Part shown: positions 26,324-34,705 of the stretch, one piece after another
Position numbering within the stretch: position 1 is the stretch's first letter
Layout: every line of letters starts with the position of its first letter
Assembly: GCA_017441005.1 (NCBI GenBank)
Contig: JAFSAM010000006.1
Coordinates: 1-55,980, forward strand
Source of the DNA: Clostridia bacterium
Lineage (GTDB): Bacteria > Bacillota > Clostridia > Oscillospirales > CAG-272
Reading direction: 5' to 3'
Length of the DNA stretch: 55,980 nucleotides
Program-made: the position numbers and the translations under genes
The notes under the pieces: model-generated
What the model was told of the DNA's origin: nothing
The model's database searches: none
Seen by the model: the letters and a program-made list of their open reading frames with translations, nothing else

Positions 26324-27499
26324 TCAATCGAACATATCGGGAGTGTGACGTACTGCTACCCTGGGTAAGCGGTACCGTGCATTCTCATCTTTTTTTGGAT
26401 ATTCCTCATTTGAAAATTCAACAAACAAACACACTGCTCTCACGGTGTCTTCATCAATATTACCGCAATACGTAGAATATTTTTTTCCCAATTCTATATC
26501 AATGATAACGTAACCGCTGTTTTTCAAAATACCGGTAACTTCCCAGCTTATATCGGGAGTTATGCAATATTCATATATGTACAAATGGTTATTCTCGAAG
26601 AATTCCGCATCATATTTTTCTACAATTTCCGGAATACTTTTCGTATACACGGGATCTAAATAATCATAACCGAGAGTATTTCTTTCAAGCCATCTGTTCA
26701 ACTCATCCACACTTTCATAAATTCCTCCGCTGTGAGGCACTCGAGGCGCGCCCCAGCTTTGATGGGTATGATGTCTTGCTCCAACCTGTGTAGTAAAGTC
26801 AGCTTTTACAAAAGGATCCGAATACTCGTGGGGAAGATGTTCGATCTCTATATTATCTCTCATATCCTTCTTTGGAACAAACACCAAAATTCCATCTTTT
26901 TGGTCGACAGATTCGCATTTATTGAGTAGAGTAATTTTCAAGGTATCTTCCGTTACGGTGCACGATTCAACTCTCAAGCTATACTCACTACCCAAACCTA
27001 TAATCACCTCGAAAGTGTTTGCGCACACATAAATAACGTTATGGGTTTCAAAAATCTCTTTCTCTGTCTTTCCGTACCATTTCTTGATGCTATCTTTAAC
27101 AGAATTTGTCCACGGCTCCATCAAATAATCAAGCTGCAAGAATTTTTCAAATTCTTCATAAGTCTTATATACTTCATATACGGGAGAGCTTTCGATAGGC
27201 AATCTATCCTCGTATCTATAATATACTTGTTTAACTTTATATTCTACTTCCCTTTCTTTATTCGGATCGGGAGTATCTGTTTCAAGGACCGTTGTATCCG
27301 CATTGGTTTCTGGTCGTGCCGTCTCTGCAACGGTTTCCGATTCCGGCGTATTTTCGGTTTCGTTTACGTTTTTCGATTCGGATTCAACAATACTCTGTTC
27401 GCCTGTAGCTTCATTACCGTTGTTTTTTTCCTCTCCGCTTTCACAAGAACAAAGAAAAACGAAAAGAAACGCAAGCAATAATACCAAAAGCTTTTTCAT
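26324..27499 (-). CDS. Lipoprotein of unknown function
   Basis: 391 residues. The N-terminal signal ends in the lipobox-like LCSC (Cys19), so the mature protein should be lipid-anchored outside the membrane. Residues about 20-80 are a Glu/Thr/Ser/Asn-rich spacer. The rest contains two similar-looking stretches: VYKTYEEFEKFLQLD followed by FETHNVIYVCANTF, and IYESVDELNRWLERN followed by FFENNHLYIYEYC. Each is then followed by a beta-rich segment with GxGSxYSLRVESC or CITPDISWEV, suggesting a duplicated domain. I do not recognise the family. It has its own consensus promoter and is a single-gene unit between rpsU and the ComM-like gene, on the opposite strand to both. Confidence 0.75.
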   Translation of the reverse strand: MKKLLVLLLAFLFVFLCSCESGEEKNNGNEATGEQSIVESESKNVNETENTPESETVAETARPETNADTTVLETDTPDPNKEREVEYKVKQVYYRYEDRLPIESSPVYEVYKTYEEFEKFLQLDYLMEPWTNSVKDSIKKWYGKTEKEIFETHNVIYVCANTFEVIIGLGSEYSLRVESCTVTEDTLKITLLNKCESVDQKDGILVFVPKKDMRDNIEIEHLPHEYSDPFVKADFTTQVGARHHTHQSWGAPRVPHSGGIYESVDELNRWLERNTLGYDYLDPVYTKSIPEIVEKYDAEFFENNHLYIYEYCITPDISWEVTGILKNSGYVIIDIELGKKYSTYCGNIDEDTVRAVCLFVEFSNEEYPKKDENARYRLPRVAVRHTPDMFD

Positions 27500-27535
27500 A
27501 CAGATCCCCCTTTTTTTGCACTTTAATACAGTATT

Positions 27536-27564
27536 ATTATATCAAAAGCCATAAGCCTTGTCAA
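27536..27564 (-). promoter_or_regulatory. Consensus sigma-A promoter of the lipoprotein gene
   Basis: On the minus strand TTGACA (27559-27564), 17 bases, TATAAT (27536-27541). The start codon is about 37 bases further on, after AAAGGGGGA. Confidence 0.85.
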
Positions 27565-27623
27565 TTTGTTTTTATGTCTATGCTTACGATCAAAAACAAT
27601 ATACCAAAATAAAAATATAATTA

Positions 27624-27652
27624 TTGCAAAAAGCTTACGTTTGTGATACAAT
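27624..27652 (+). promoter_or_regulatory. Sigma-A-type promoter of the ComM-like gene
   Basis: TTGCAA (27624-27629), 17 bases, TACAAT (27647-27652), about 38 bases before the start codon and divergent from the lipoprotein promoter. Confidence 0.65.
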
Positions 27653-27689
27653 TACTGTATATAGATTTAATTTGGAGGATCGTGTCAAG

Positions 27690-29240
27690 ATGCTTTCTAC
27701 AGTGTATTCAGCGGGCGTAATGGGAATAGACGGCTTTGAAGTAACCGTCGAATGTAATATGCAGGATAAGCTTCCCTGCTTCGAAATGGTAGGTCTGCCC
27801 GACGCGGCGGTAAAAGAAGCCGAACAGAGAATACAGGCGGCACTCGAAAACTGCGGATTCGAATTTCCCGACACATCAATTGTAATAAACCTTGCCCCCG
27901 CCGACAAGAAAAAAGAAGGCTCTACTTTTGATATGGCACTTTTGACGGCAATTCTCCATTGCGGCGGCAGTATAAAAAAGACTACCGTCCTCGAGGATAA
28001 ATGCTTCATCGGCGAAATGTCGATGTCGGGCAACTTCAGAAGCGTACGCGGTGTCTTATCTATGGCTCTTTGCGCCAAGAAAATGGGCAGAAAGGAAATA
28101 TTCGTTCCATTAGGCAACGCAAAAGAAGCATCTGTCGTTTCGGGCATAACGGCATATCCCGTAAAAAACGTAAAAGAGCTTGTCGACCATTTGAACGGCA
28201 CAAAATTAATAACCCCCGTCGAATTTGACAGAACAGTATTCGAAAGACAGCGCGACAGCAGTAAGATGGATTTCTCCGATGTTAAGGGTCAGGAAAAAGC
28301 AAAAAGAGCGCTTGAAGTCGCGGCGGCGGGAAATCACAACGTTTTGCTCATCGGTCCTCCAGGAACCGGTAAAAGTATGCTTGCAAAAAGACTGCCCTCC
28401 ATTCTGCCTAAGATCACCTTTGACGAGGCTGTTGAAGCTACAAAAATACACTCGATCGCGGGTACACTGCCCGAGGATTCTCTTATAGTGGAAAGACCCT
28501 TCAGAGCTCCCCACCACACGATGTCGTCGGTTGCACTCTCGGGTGGCGGTGCGATTCCGATGCCGGGAGAGGTCTCTTTGGCACACAACGGAATACTGTT
28601 TCTCGACGAGCTTCCCGAATTCAGAAAGGATGCGACCGAGGTCCTCCGTCAGCCGCTCGAGGACGGCACGATCACCATCACCCGCGCGGCGGGACATTTC
28701 ACCTTCCCCACCTCGTTTATGCTGGTATGTGCGATGAACCCCTGCAAGTGCGGATACTACGGTCATCCTACAAAGAAATGCACCTGCAAGCCCGAGGCGA
28801 TCAGAAAATACGTATCCAAAATAAGCGGTCCTTTGATCGACAGAATCGACATCCAGCTCGAGGTAACGTCACTTTCCTACAATGAGCTTTCAAATAACGC
28901 TCCTGCCGAAAGCTCGGCTGAAATCAGAAAAAGAGTCGATCAAGCAAGAGCTATTGCGGTCGAACGATTCAAAAACGAGACGACCTACAGCGGAAAGCCT
29001 TTGTATTCAAATGCGGATATGACCACGTCCCAGATAAGAAAATACTGTGTGCTTGACAGCAGTGCGCACGATCTTTTGCGCAACGCCTTCGACAAAATGG
29101 GTATGTCAGCACGCGGATATGACAGAATACTGCGAGTTGCAAGGACGATCGCCGACCTTGACAACAGCGAAAAGATCGGTGTAAAGCACGTCGCCGAGGC
29201 GATACAGTTCCGCTCACTCGACAGAAAATACTTTTCATAG
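27690..29240 (+). CDS. comM: ComM/YifB-family Mg-chelatase-like AAA+ ATPase
   Basis: 516 residues, the family's usual length. ComM is a hexameric helicase that promotes branch migration during natural transformation. The N-terminal Lon-like domain (about 1-170, with LPDAAVKEAEQRI and INLAPADKKKEGSTFDMA) is followed by the AAA+ core: GPPGTGKSMLAKRLP (Walker A, about 221-235), GILFLDELPEF (Walker B), a Cys-containing MNPCKCGYYGH loop, and a C-terminal Mg-chelatase domain (RVARTIADLD). ATG at 27690 follows GGAGG (27674-27678) at 11 bases. Upstream in-frame codons lie inside the promoter. Other members of the family have only the name YifB. Confidence 0.92.
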   Translation: MLSTVYSAGVMGIDGFEVTVECNMQDKLPCFEMVGLPDAAVKEAEQRIQAALENCGFEFPDTSIVINLAPADKKKEGSTFDMALLTAILHCGGSIKKTTVLEDKCFIGEMSMSGNFRSVRGVLSMALCAKKMGRKEIFVPLGNAKEASVVSGITAYPVKNVKELVDHLNGTKLITPVEFDRTVFERQRDSSKMDFSDVKGQEKAKRALEVAAAGNHNVLLIGPPGTGKSMLAKRLPSILPKITFDEAVEATKIHSIAGTLPEDSLIVERPFRAPHHTMSSVALSGGGAIPMPGEVSLAHNGILFLDELPEFRKDATEVLRQPLEDGTITITRAAGHFTFPTSFMLVCAMNPCKCGYYGHPTKKCTCKPEAIRKYVSKISGPLIDRIDIQLEVTSLSYNELSNNAPAESSAEIRKRVDQARAIAVERFKNETTYSGKPLYSNADMTTSQIRKYCVLDSSAHDLLRNAFDKMGMSARGYDRILRVARTIADLDNSEKIGVKHVAEAIQFRSLDRKYFS

Positions 29241-29274
29241 GAAAAACTTAACGTCGGTTATTAACATATACAAA

Positions 29275-29302
29275 TTGACAAATCAAACGGAAGTTGTATA
29301 AT
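29275..29302 (+). promoter_or_regulatory. Consensus sigma-A promoter of the transaminase gene
   Basis: TTGACA (29275-29280), a 16-base spacer and TATAAT (29297-29302), about 53 bases before the start codon. Confidence 0.8.
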
Positions 29303-29354
29303 AATATTGATAATCAAATAAACTAAAATACATTCATATAAGGAGATCATTACA

Positions 29355-30194
29355 ATGAAAAACGTAGGTTATTACAACGGCGAGATCGCTCCCCTCGAAG
29401 AACTGAAGGTCAATGCCCTTGACAGAGCGGTATACTTTGGTGACGGCGTATACGACGTTGCTTTTATACATAACAGAAAGCCTGTCGACCTTGACGATCA
29501 CCTTGACAGATTCTACAACAGCTGCAAGCTTTTGAAGATCGAGATCGATATGACAAGAGAGGAAATGGAAAATGTGTTCCTTTCCCTCATTGAAAAGGCC
29601 GACGAAGACGAAAAGGACTTCATTCTTTACTGGCAGATGTCGAGAGGCATCGGTGCTCGTAACCACATTTTCCCCGATTGTAAAAAACCTTCACTCTTTG
29701 CATACATTACACCTAAGAAGATTGGCGACCAGAGCAAGAAGGTCAAGCTTCTTACACAGGAAGACAACCGCTTCTATCTCTGCAACATAAAGACCATCAA
29801 CCTTATTCCCAACTGCCTTGCAAGCGAAGCAGCAAAGCAGGCAGGCTGTGACGAGGCTGTATTCCACAGAGGAAATATCGTTACAGAGGGTTCTCACACA
29901 GCAAACTTTATTATCAAGGACGGCACTGTCATCACTCACCCTCTTGACAACCTCATTCTCCCCAGCATCACAAGAAAGCACGTTCTTGAAATCTGCCGTG
30001 AATTCGGTATTCCCTGTGAAGAAAGAGAATATACCCTCGACGAAATGTTCAATGCCGACGAGGTTCTGATTGGAAGCACTACCACCGTTCTTCTCGCAGC
30101 TGACGAGATCGACGGCAAAAAAGTGGGCGGTAAAAACCCCGACCTTGTAAAGAGAATTCAGGATCTCTACTTTGAAAAGCACGATATGAAATAA
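29355..30194 (+). CDS. dat: D-amino acid (D-alanine) transaminase-like, PLP class IV
   Basis: 279 residues of the fold-type IV aminotransferase family, which includes D-amino acid transaminase, branched-chain transaminase and aminodeoxychorismate lyase. The segment LDRAVYFGDGVYDVAFIHN and the later MSRGIGARNHIFP match the D-alanine transaminase pattern (DRGYQFGDGVYE; RGxxxRxHxFP) better than branched-chain enzymes. The PLP lysine is in CNIKTINLIPN. D-alanine transaminase makes D-Ala or D-Glu for peptidoglycan. AAGGAG precedes the ATG. The M20 amidohydrolase gene starts 19 bases downstream and is probably co-transcribed. Confidence 0.8.
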   Translation: MKNVGYYNGEIAPLEELKVNALDRAVYFGDGVYDVAFIHNRKPVDLDDHLDRFYNSCKLLKIEIDMTREEMENVFLSLIEKADEDEKDFILYWQMSRGIGARNHIFPDCKKPSLFAYITPKKIGDQSKKVKLLTQEDNRFYLCNIKTINLIPNCLASEAAKQAGCDEAVFHRGNIVTEGSHTANFIIKDGTVITHPLDNLILPSITRKHVLEICREFGIPCEEREYTLDEMFNADEVLIGSTTTVLLAADEIDGKKVGGKNPDLVKRIQDLYFEKHDMK

Positions 30195-30213
30195 AAAACG
30201 GAGCTTTACTTAT

Positions 30214-31596
30214 ATGAGTAACTTTTCCAATACTGTTATTGACAATATACAGGATAAGCTGAAAGAGGTTTCGGACTTTCTTTGGGACAATCCCGAGACT
30301 GCTTTTTCCGAAACGAAATCCGCCGCATATCTCTGTAAGGTTCTCTGCGAGGAGGGCTTTACCGTAGAAGAAGGTCTTGCCGATATTGCCACTGCATTTT
30401 CGGGAAGCTTCGGAAACGGCAAGCCCGTAATAGCATTTTTGGGTGAATACGATGCCCTCTCCAACCTTGCACAAGAGGCAGGCGTTATGGAAAAAGGCGA
30501 TGACAAGGGCTGTCCCGGCCACGGCTGCGGTCACAACCTTTTGGGCGCGGGAAGTCTCGGTGCGGCAATCGCAGTAAAACGTTATCTCGAACAGACAAAA
30601 TCTCCCGGTACCGTTGTATTTTTCGGCTGTCCCGGCGAGGAAGGCGGATCGGGTAAGGCTTTTATGGCACGTGACGGCGTGTTTGACGGTGTAGACGTCG
30701 CCTTTACCTGGCATCCCCAAAGCGAAAATAAGGTAAACGTAAATCTCAACCTCGCAAACTGTCAGATACTCTATAAATTCAACGGTATTTCCTCGCATGC
30801 GGGCACGCAGCCCCACCTCGGAAGAAGCGCGCTCGATGCTTTGGAGCTTATGAACGTAGGAGTGAACTTCCTCCGCGAGCACATGCCTATGACCGCCCGC
30901 ATACACTATGCGATCACAAACACGGGCGGTTTCTCTCCCAACGTTGTTCAAAGTCATGCAGAGGTGCTCTATCTTATAAGAAGTGCTGATCTTTCCGACC
31001 TCGCCGAGCTTCGTGAAAGGGTCGACAATATTGCCGACGGTGCCGCTCTGATGACGGGTACTACGGTCGAAAAACAGTTGATAAAGGCTTGCTCAAATGC
31101 TGTAACCAATCACACGCTTCTCAGTGTGCTCTACGATAAGATGCAGGAGATCGGCGCGCCCGTTCCTACGGAAGAGGATTTAAGCTTTGCTTCGGAATTC
31201 ACAAAGAAAGCGCTTTCGCAGTACAAAGCCGCAAACGCAGAGCACCCCATACGGTATGACATTCTCCCCTACAACGGCACAAACGTACAGAGCTACGGCT
31301 CGTCCGACGTCGGAGACGTAAGCTGGGTATGTCCCACAGCACAGATAACTACTGCTACCTACCCGCTCGGAGCACCCGGTCACTCCTGGCAGAAGACCTC
31401 CTACGGAAAGTCCAATCTTGCTCACAAAGCAACCCTATATGCGGCAAAAGTCCTTGCGGCGGCGGCTATCGAGGTAATGGAAAACGAGGAGATCCTCGAA
31501 AAAGCAAAGCAAGAGCATAAGGAACGCACTTCTCCCGACGGCTATATCTGTCCCATTCCAAAGGGTGTTGTTCCCAAAGCGATCGACAAGATCTAA
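30214..31596 (+). CDS. M20-family amidohydrolase (AbgB/HipO-like)
   Basis: 460 residues of the M20 metallopeptidase family, cleaving N-acyl or aminobenzoyl-glutamate type amides. Metal ligands are visible in GHGCGHNLLGAGSLG (about 107-121), CPGEEGGSGK (catalytic Glu and ligand) and TWHPQSENKV; the lid dimerisation domain has SSHAGTQPHLGRSALDALEL. The final GAPGHSWQ supplies the last histidine. The closest pattern is the p-aminobenzoyl-glutamate hydrolase subunit B group, but the substrate is open. No signal peptide, so cytoplasmic. It is the second gene of a pair with the D-amino acid transaminase, perhaps in amino acid salvage. Confidence 0.85.
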   Translation: MSNFSNTVIDNIQDKLKEVSDFLWDNPETAFSETKSAAYLCKVLCEEGFTVEEGLADIATAFSGSFGNGKPVIAFLGEYDALSNLAQEAGVMEKGDDKGCPGHGCGHNLLGAGSLGAAIAVKRYLEQTKSPGTVVFFGCPGEEGGSGKAFMARDGVFDGVDVAFTWHPQSENKVNVNLNLANCQILYKFNGISSHAGTQPHLGRSALDALELMNVGVNFLREHMPMTARIHYAITNTGGFSPNVVQSHAEVLYLIRSADLSDLAELRERVDNIADGAALMTGTTVEKQLIKACSNAVTNHTLLSVLYDKMQEIGAPVPTEEDLSFASEFTKKALSQYKAANAEHPIRYDILPYNGTNVQSYGSSDVGDVSWVCPTAQITTATYPLGAPGHSWQKTSYGKSNLAHKATLYAAKVLAAAAIEVMENEEILEKAKQEHKERTSPDGYICPIPKGVVPKAIDKI

Positions 31597-31607
31597 TCAC
31601 AAAAACC

Positions 31608-31652
31608 AAAGACGGACTTATCGCACAGTGAAGATAAGCCCGTCTTTTTTTG
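31608..31652. terminator. Bidirectional terminator between M20 and GH2 genes
   Basis: AAAGACGGACTTATC and GATAAGCCCGTCTTT pair with one mismatch around a 10-base loop, with a T run on the plus side and T-rich sequence on the minus side. The flanking genes converge here. Confidence 0.85.
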
Positions 31653-31737
31653 TTTTTTATTGTCTTGCTGCCCGACCATATACCGGCTCTACCCGTAACA
31701 TAGAGTGCTAAAGCCCCTCTGTCGTTATGCCGGACAG

Positions 31738-34296
31738 TTATTTTTTATTTTCCACAAAAACACATCTCGGTACGATATCGGATTCATCTATTTCGACATT
31801 GCTTTCTACGGTGATTCGTTTGCTTTCACCCGGCAATAGATCAAAATAGCAATCGGAAAGCAGAATACTTTCGTGGAGCCCGAAGTGTATTCCGTGGGCA
31901 TATATGTCGCTACTTACCGTGAAAGACAACCGTCCGTTTTCGCAGCATACGTTCTTTAGTGTAAGCTCCGCCATTCTCGGAATATCAAGTTGATACTGCT
32001 CACGGTCAAACAAAGTTGCCGTATCGAGTCCTTCTCCCGAGGCAAAAATAACGCCACGTGAAAGATCCAAGCCCTCATCGTTATATTTTGCAACACAAAC
32101 CGCAGGCGAATAGGGCTCAAGGGATACAGCTTTCATATCCGCCTTCATAATATCGCCGTCAAAGGATATATAGCCATAGCTCAATACAGTCTCAAAGGAT
32201 TCCGAAGAGCTGTTTGTCAGATAGATCGCAACCTCTTGCCCTTCTCTTTTCAAAACAAGCCGTCTCGGAGCATACGCTCTTTTCAGATAATAATATACCG
32301 GCTTAGGATTACAGAAATGATCCATTATACTGAATCCGACCTCGCCGAAGCCGTCGTTCATACACCAAAGAACACTTCCGGAGCAATTCGGCTGTACCCT
32401 GATGTGATCCGCCTCATACCCAAGCAACGTTCCCTGAAACAAACCGCCGTATAGACAGTATTCATCAAGAGAAAGCTCCCTTTTACCCGTATAGTATTTG
32501 TGTATCGCATCGCGCACAGCATCCCTTTCAAACGTGTTTCTGTGATGCAAAAACACTGTGCTGTCATAGGCGGTATTTTCTTTTCCTCCGCAATAAGCGA
32601 TCAACGCCTCCTCGGATGAAGGTCCCATTACTCCCCCCTCGGTAATAAATTTACATCTCAAGCAGTCAATGGATTCCTTGGATATCCTGTATTCTTGCTT
32701 TTGAGGATCAAGATTAAGGAAAGGATAGTAATGTCTGTCCCCTCTCTCCTCGCACTCGGGCGAGTCAAAACCTCCGAAGGGTGTGGTACACTGATAACCC
32801 ACCGATACCGTATTGGCGTGGTGTATCTTCGGCAAAAGCGTGTTGTAAATATATGTACCGCCAAAATACTCGGTCGAATCGTACTTTTCAAAAAAGTTCA
32901 TTCCGAGATAATTCATTAGAATGGATGAATTCTCTCCGTTTCCGTAAAACAGCGATAAACAAGGATGGCAACGCAATCGCTTGATCTGATACTCCGCTTC
33001 TTTTTCAACCTCTTTGCAGAAATCTTCAAGATGATCGGGATATGCACCGCAGGCAAAACAAAAGTTTTGAATAACCATAATGCCGTATTTATCGCACATA
33101 TCATAAACCGAGTCGGTTTGATAAATATTACCGTCCCAAAATCTAACCATACAAAAGTGAGCATCTCTCGCCGCAGACAGCAACCTGTCCTGCTGTTCAT
33201 CTCTCACCGATGCATAGAGGTGATCGGTCATAATAAAGTCTGCTCCTCTGCAATAAATCGGCTTTCCGTTCACTGTAAAAGCATATTTTCTTTCTTTTTC
33301 GTTTATGGCAGAGGTGTCAAGCTTGACTGTTCTGATACCCGTTCTTACAGTCCTGCTGTCAGCTGATCCGAAGTTGTTTCTTACGGTCACCTTAACGTCA
33401 TACAATGCCTGTGCTCCGTATCCGTTGGGCCACCAAAGCTTGGGATCTTCGAGAACGAATGAAAAATCAACATAGTTCGTTCCGCATTGGCTGAGATAAT
33501 CCTTTCTTGCAGTATAAACCTTTTTGCCTTCGTACTCCAAAACCATCTCCGCTACACATTCTCTCGCGGTAGTTAAAGCAAGACTTTCAATCTCTGCCTC
33601 GACCAGAAGCCTCGCCTTACCGTCAAAAAGCTCAAGAGTCTCAAATCTGATGTCTCGAACTACGACTTCATCAAGGATCTCCAGTCTGACGTCACCGGCA
33701 ATTGCACAAGTAGCAAGTCTCGGGGATTGATCCCACCCGAAAACATACTGTGGCTTTCTAAGCATGGTTCTTCTGTCATCGCCTCTGCCCTCTCGCCTTC
33801 TTCTGTATTCGCAGGCAACAAAGTCTCTAACTTCGGCAACATCCTCATCCCTTACCCTTTCAAGTCCGGTGCTGATACGTATCAAAACGGTGTTTTCACC
33901 TTTTTTTAAATATGAAATAACATTTTTTCTCAGCGGATACATTGCACTCGAATGATGGCAAATATGGCGTCCGTTCAAAAAAACGTCTGCGTGAACGTCA
34001 AGCATCCCGACAAAAAGTTCAACTCCGTTGGCGCTCAGCTCTTCCTCGGTCAATTCAAACCTCTTCAAAAACCACCAGCTTCGATCTTCCACCCATTGAC
34101 ACTCAAAGCTACCGTTTCCGACGTGCGGATCCTTAATTATTCCGTGTTTTTGCAAAACGGTATGCACATCACATGGCAGTGACGGAACCTCGAGCCATCC
34201 GTCACTCCTTTCAAGTATATTATCGGCTTCATCAATACCGCATTCAAGCGGCATCTCCAACAGTCGCCAATCATCAAGTAATGATATTTTCTTCAA
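31738..34296 (-). CDS. GH2 beta-mannosidase-like glycoside hydrolase
   Basis: About 852 residues of glycoside hydrolase family 2, most like beta-mannosidases. The sugar-binding domain starts near WLEVPSLPCDVHTVL; WW aromatic residues (DRSWWFLKRF) and DPKLWWPNGYGAQALY are typical. The catalytic barrel has FWDGNIYQTDSVYDMCD and QNFCFACGAYPDH; acid/base Glu in FYGNGENS (about residue 455) and nucleophile Glu in FITEGGVMG (about 553). Beta-mannosidases usually show GNNE and SEFG, so both sites are slightly changed. No signal peptide, so it acts inside the cell on imported oligosaccharides. The TTG start at 34296 leaves 7 bases to GAGG; a GTG at 34302 overlaps that site. It has its own promoter with a palindrome over the -10. 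Confidence 0.87.
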   Translation of the reverse strand: MKKISLLDDWRLLEMPLECGIDEADNILERSDGWLEVPSLPCDVHTVLQKHGIIKDPHVGNGSFECQWVEDRSWWFLKRFELTEEELSANGVELFVGMLDVHADVFLNGRHICHHSSAMYPLRKNVISYLKKGENTVLIRISTGLERVRDEDVAEVRDFVACEYRRRREGRGDDRRTMLRKPQYVFGWDQSPRLATCAIAGDVRLEILDEVVVRDIRFETLELFDGKARLLVEAEIESLALTTARECVAEMVLEYEGKKVYTARKDYLSQCGTNYVDFSFVLEDPKLWWPNGYGAQALYDVKVTVRNNFGSADSRTVRTGIRTVKLDTSAINEKERKYAFTVNGKPIYCRGADFIMTDHLYASVRDEQQDRLLSAARDAHFCMVRFWDGNIYQTDSVYDMCDKYGIMVIQNFCFACGAYPDHLEDFCKEVEKEAEYQIKRLRCHPCLSLFYGNGENSSILMNYLGMNFFEKYDSTEYFGGTYIYNTLLPKIHHANTVSVGYQCTTPFGGFDSPECEERGDRHYYPFLNLDPQKQEYRISKESIDCLRCKFITEGGVMGPSSEEALIAYCGGKENTAYDSTVFLHHRNTFERDAVRDAIHKYYTGKRELSLDEYCLYGGLFQGTLLGYEADHIRVQPNCSGSVLWCMNDGFGEVGFSIMDHFCNPKPVYYYLKRAYAPRRLVLKREGQEVAIYLTNSSSESFETVLSYGYISFDGDIMKADMKAVSLEPYSPAVCVAKYNDEGLDLSRGVIFASGEGLDTATLFDREQYQLDIPRMAELTLKNVCCENGRLSFTVSSDIYAHGIHFGLHESILLSDCYFDLLPGESKRITVESNVEIDESDIVPRCVFVENKK

Positions 34297-34319
34297 AAGC
34301 ACACCTCATTTCAGTTTAG

Positions 34320-34331
34320 CTTGAATTCAAG
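34320..34331. promoter_or_regulatory. 12-bp palindrome, candidate GH2 operator
   Basis: CTTGAATTCAAG is a perfect palindrome overlapping the -10 element and the probable start site of the GH2 promoter. A repressor dimer could bind there; no regulator gene is adjacent. Confidence 0.45.
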
Positions 34332-34358
34332 TTTATCAAAGCTTTTTTCAAATGTCAA
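34330..34358 (-). promoter_or_regulatory. GH2 gene promoter
   Basis: On the minus strand TTGACA (34353-34358), 17 bases, TAAACT (34330-34335). The start codon is about 34 bases downstream. Confidence 0.7.
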
Positions 34359-34410
34359 CGTTTTATTTCAAAACACGTTGCTATTTTTACCGTAAAATTT
34401 GAAAAATGAA

Positions 34411-34449
34411 TTTTATACACATTTTTATGCATAAAATCATTTTTATACA
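34411..34449. repeat. Three TTTTATRCA repeats with a central palindrome
   Basis: TTTTATACA at 34411 and 34441 (30 bases apart, about three helical turns) and TTTTATGCA at 34423. The middle copy is part of a perfect 14-bp palindrome TTTTATGCATAAAA (34423-34436). It sits between the divergent GH2 and argG promoters. Otherwise 34303-34705 holds those promoters, an ARG box and no gene. Confidence 0.5.
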
Positions 34450-34616
34450 TTCTCTCGGTTCAGGGCATTACTTTCAAGCACACATCAAAGCAAAAAAGAT
34501 GTATGCTAAATACACAAAAAACACACTCACCATCCGCGTATTTAAGCAATTTTGTACACTCCCGCCCCTTTGATTGTAAATAAATTATGAATTAAAAAAA
34601 TATCCCTCGATAGCCC

Positions 34617-34645
34617 TTGACAAAAGCGCATAGAGTGTGTATAAT
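34617..34645 (+). promoter_or_regulatory. Consensus sigma-A promoter of argG
   Basis: TTGACA (34617-34622), a 17-base spacer, TATAAT (34640-34645), about 60 bases before the argG start. Confidence 0.9.
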
Positions 34646-34668
34646 GTATGCATATTTAAGAAAATGCG

Positions 34669-34682
34669 TGAATATTTATTCA
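34669..34682. promoter_or_regulatory. ARG box (arginine repressor site)
   Basis: TGAATATTTATTCA is a perfect palindrome matching the known ArgR/AhrC consensus (TGAAT, four A/T, ATTCA). It lies about 17 bases past the expected transcription start and 8 bases before the ribosome site AAAGGAG, ideal for repression when arginine is abundant. No argR gene is in the window. Confidence 0.8.
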
Positions 34683-34705
34683 CCACACAAAAGGAGTTAT
34701 ATATT

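Noticed and set aside
34405-34450. Additional ARG boxes upstream of argG
   Set aside because: Only AT-rich partial matches; none fits the two-arm consensus as the site at 34669 does.
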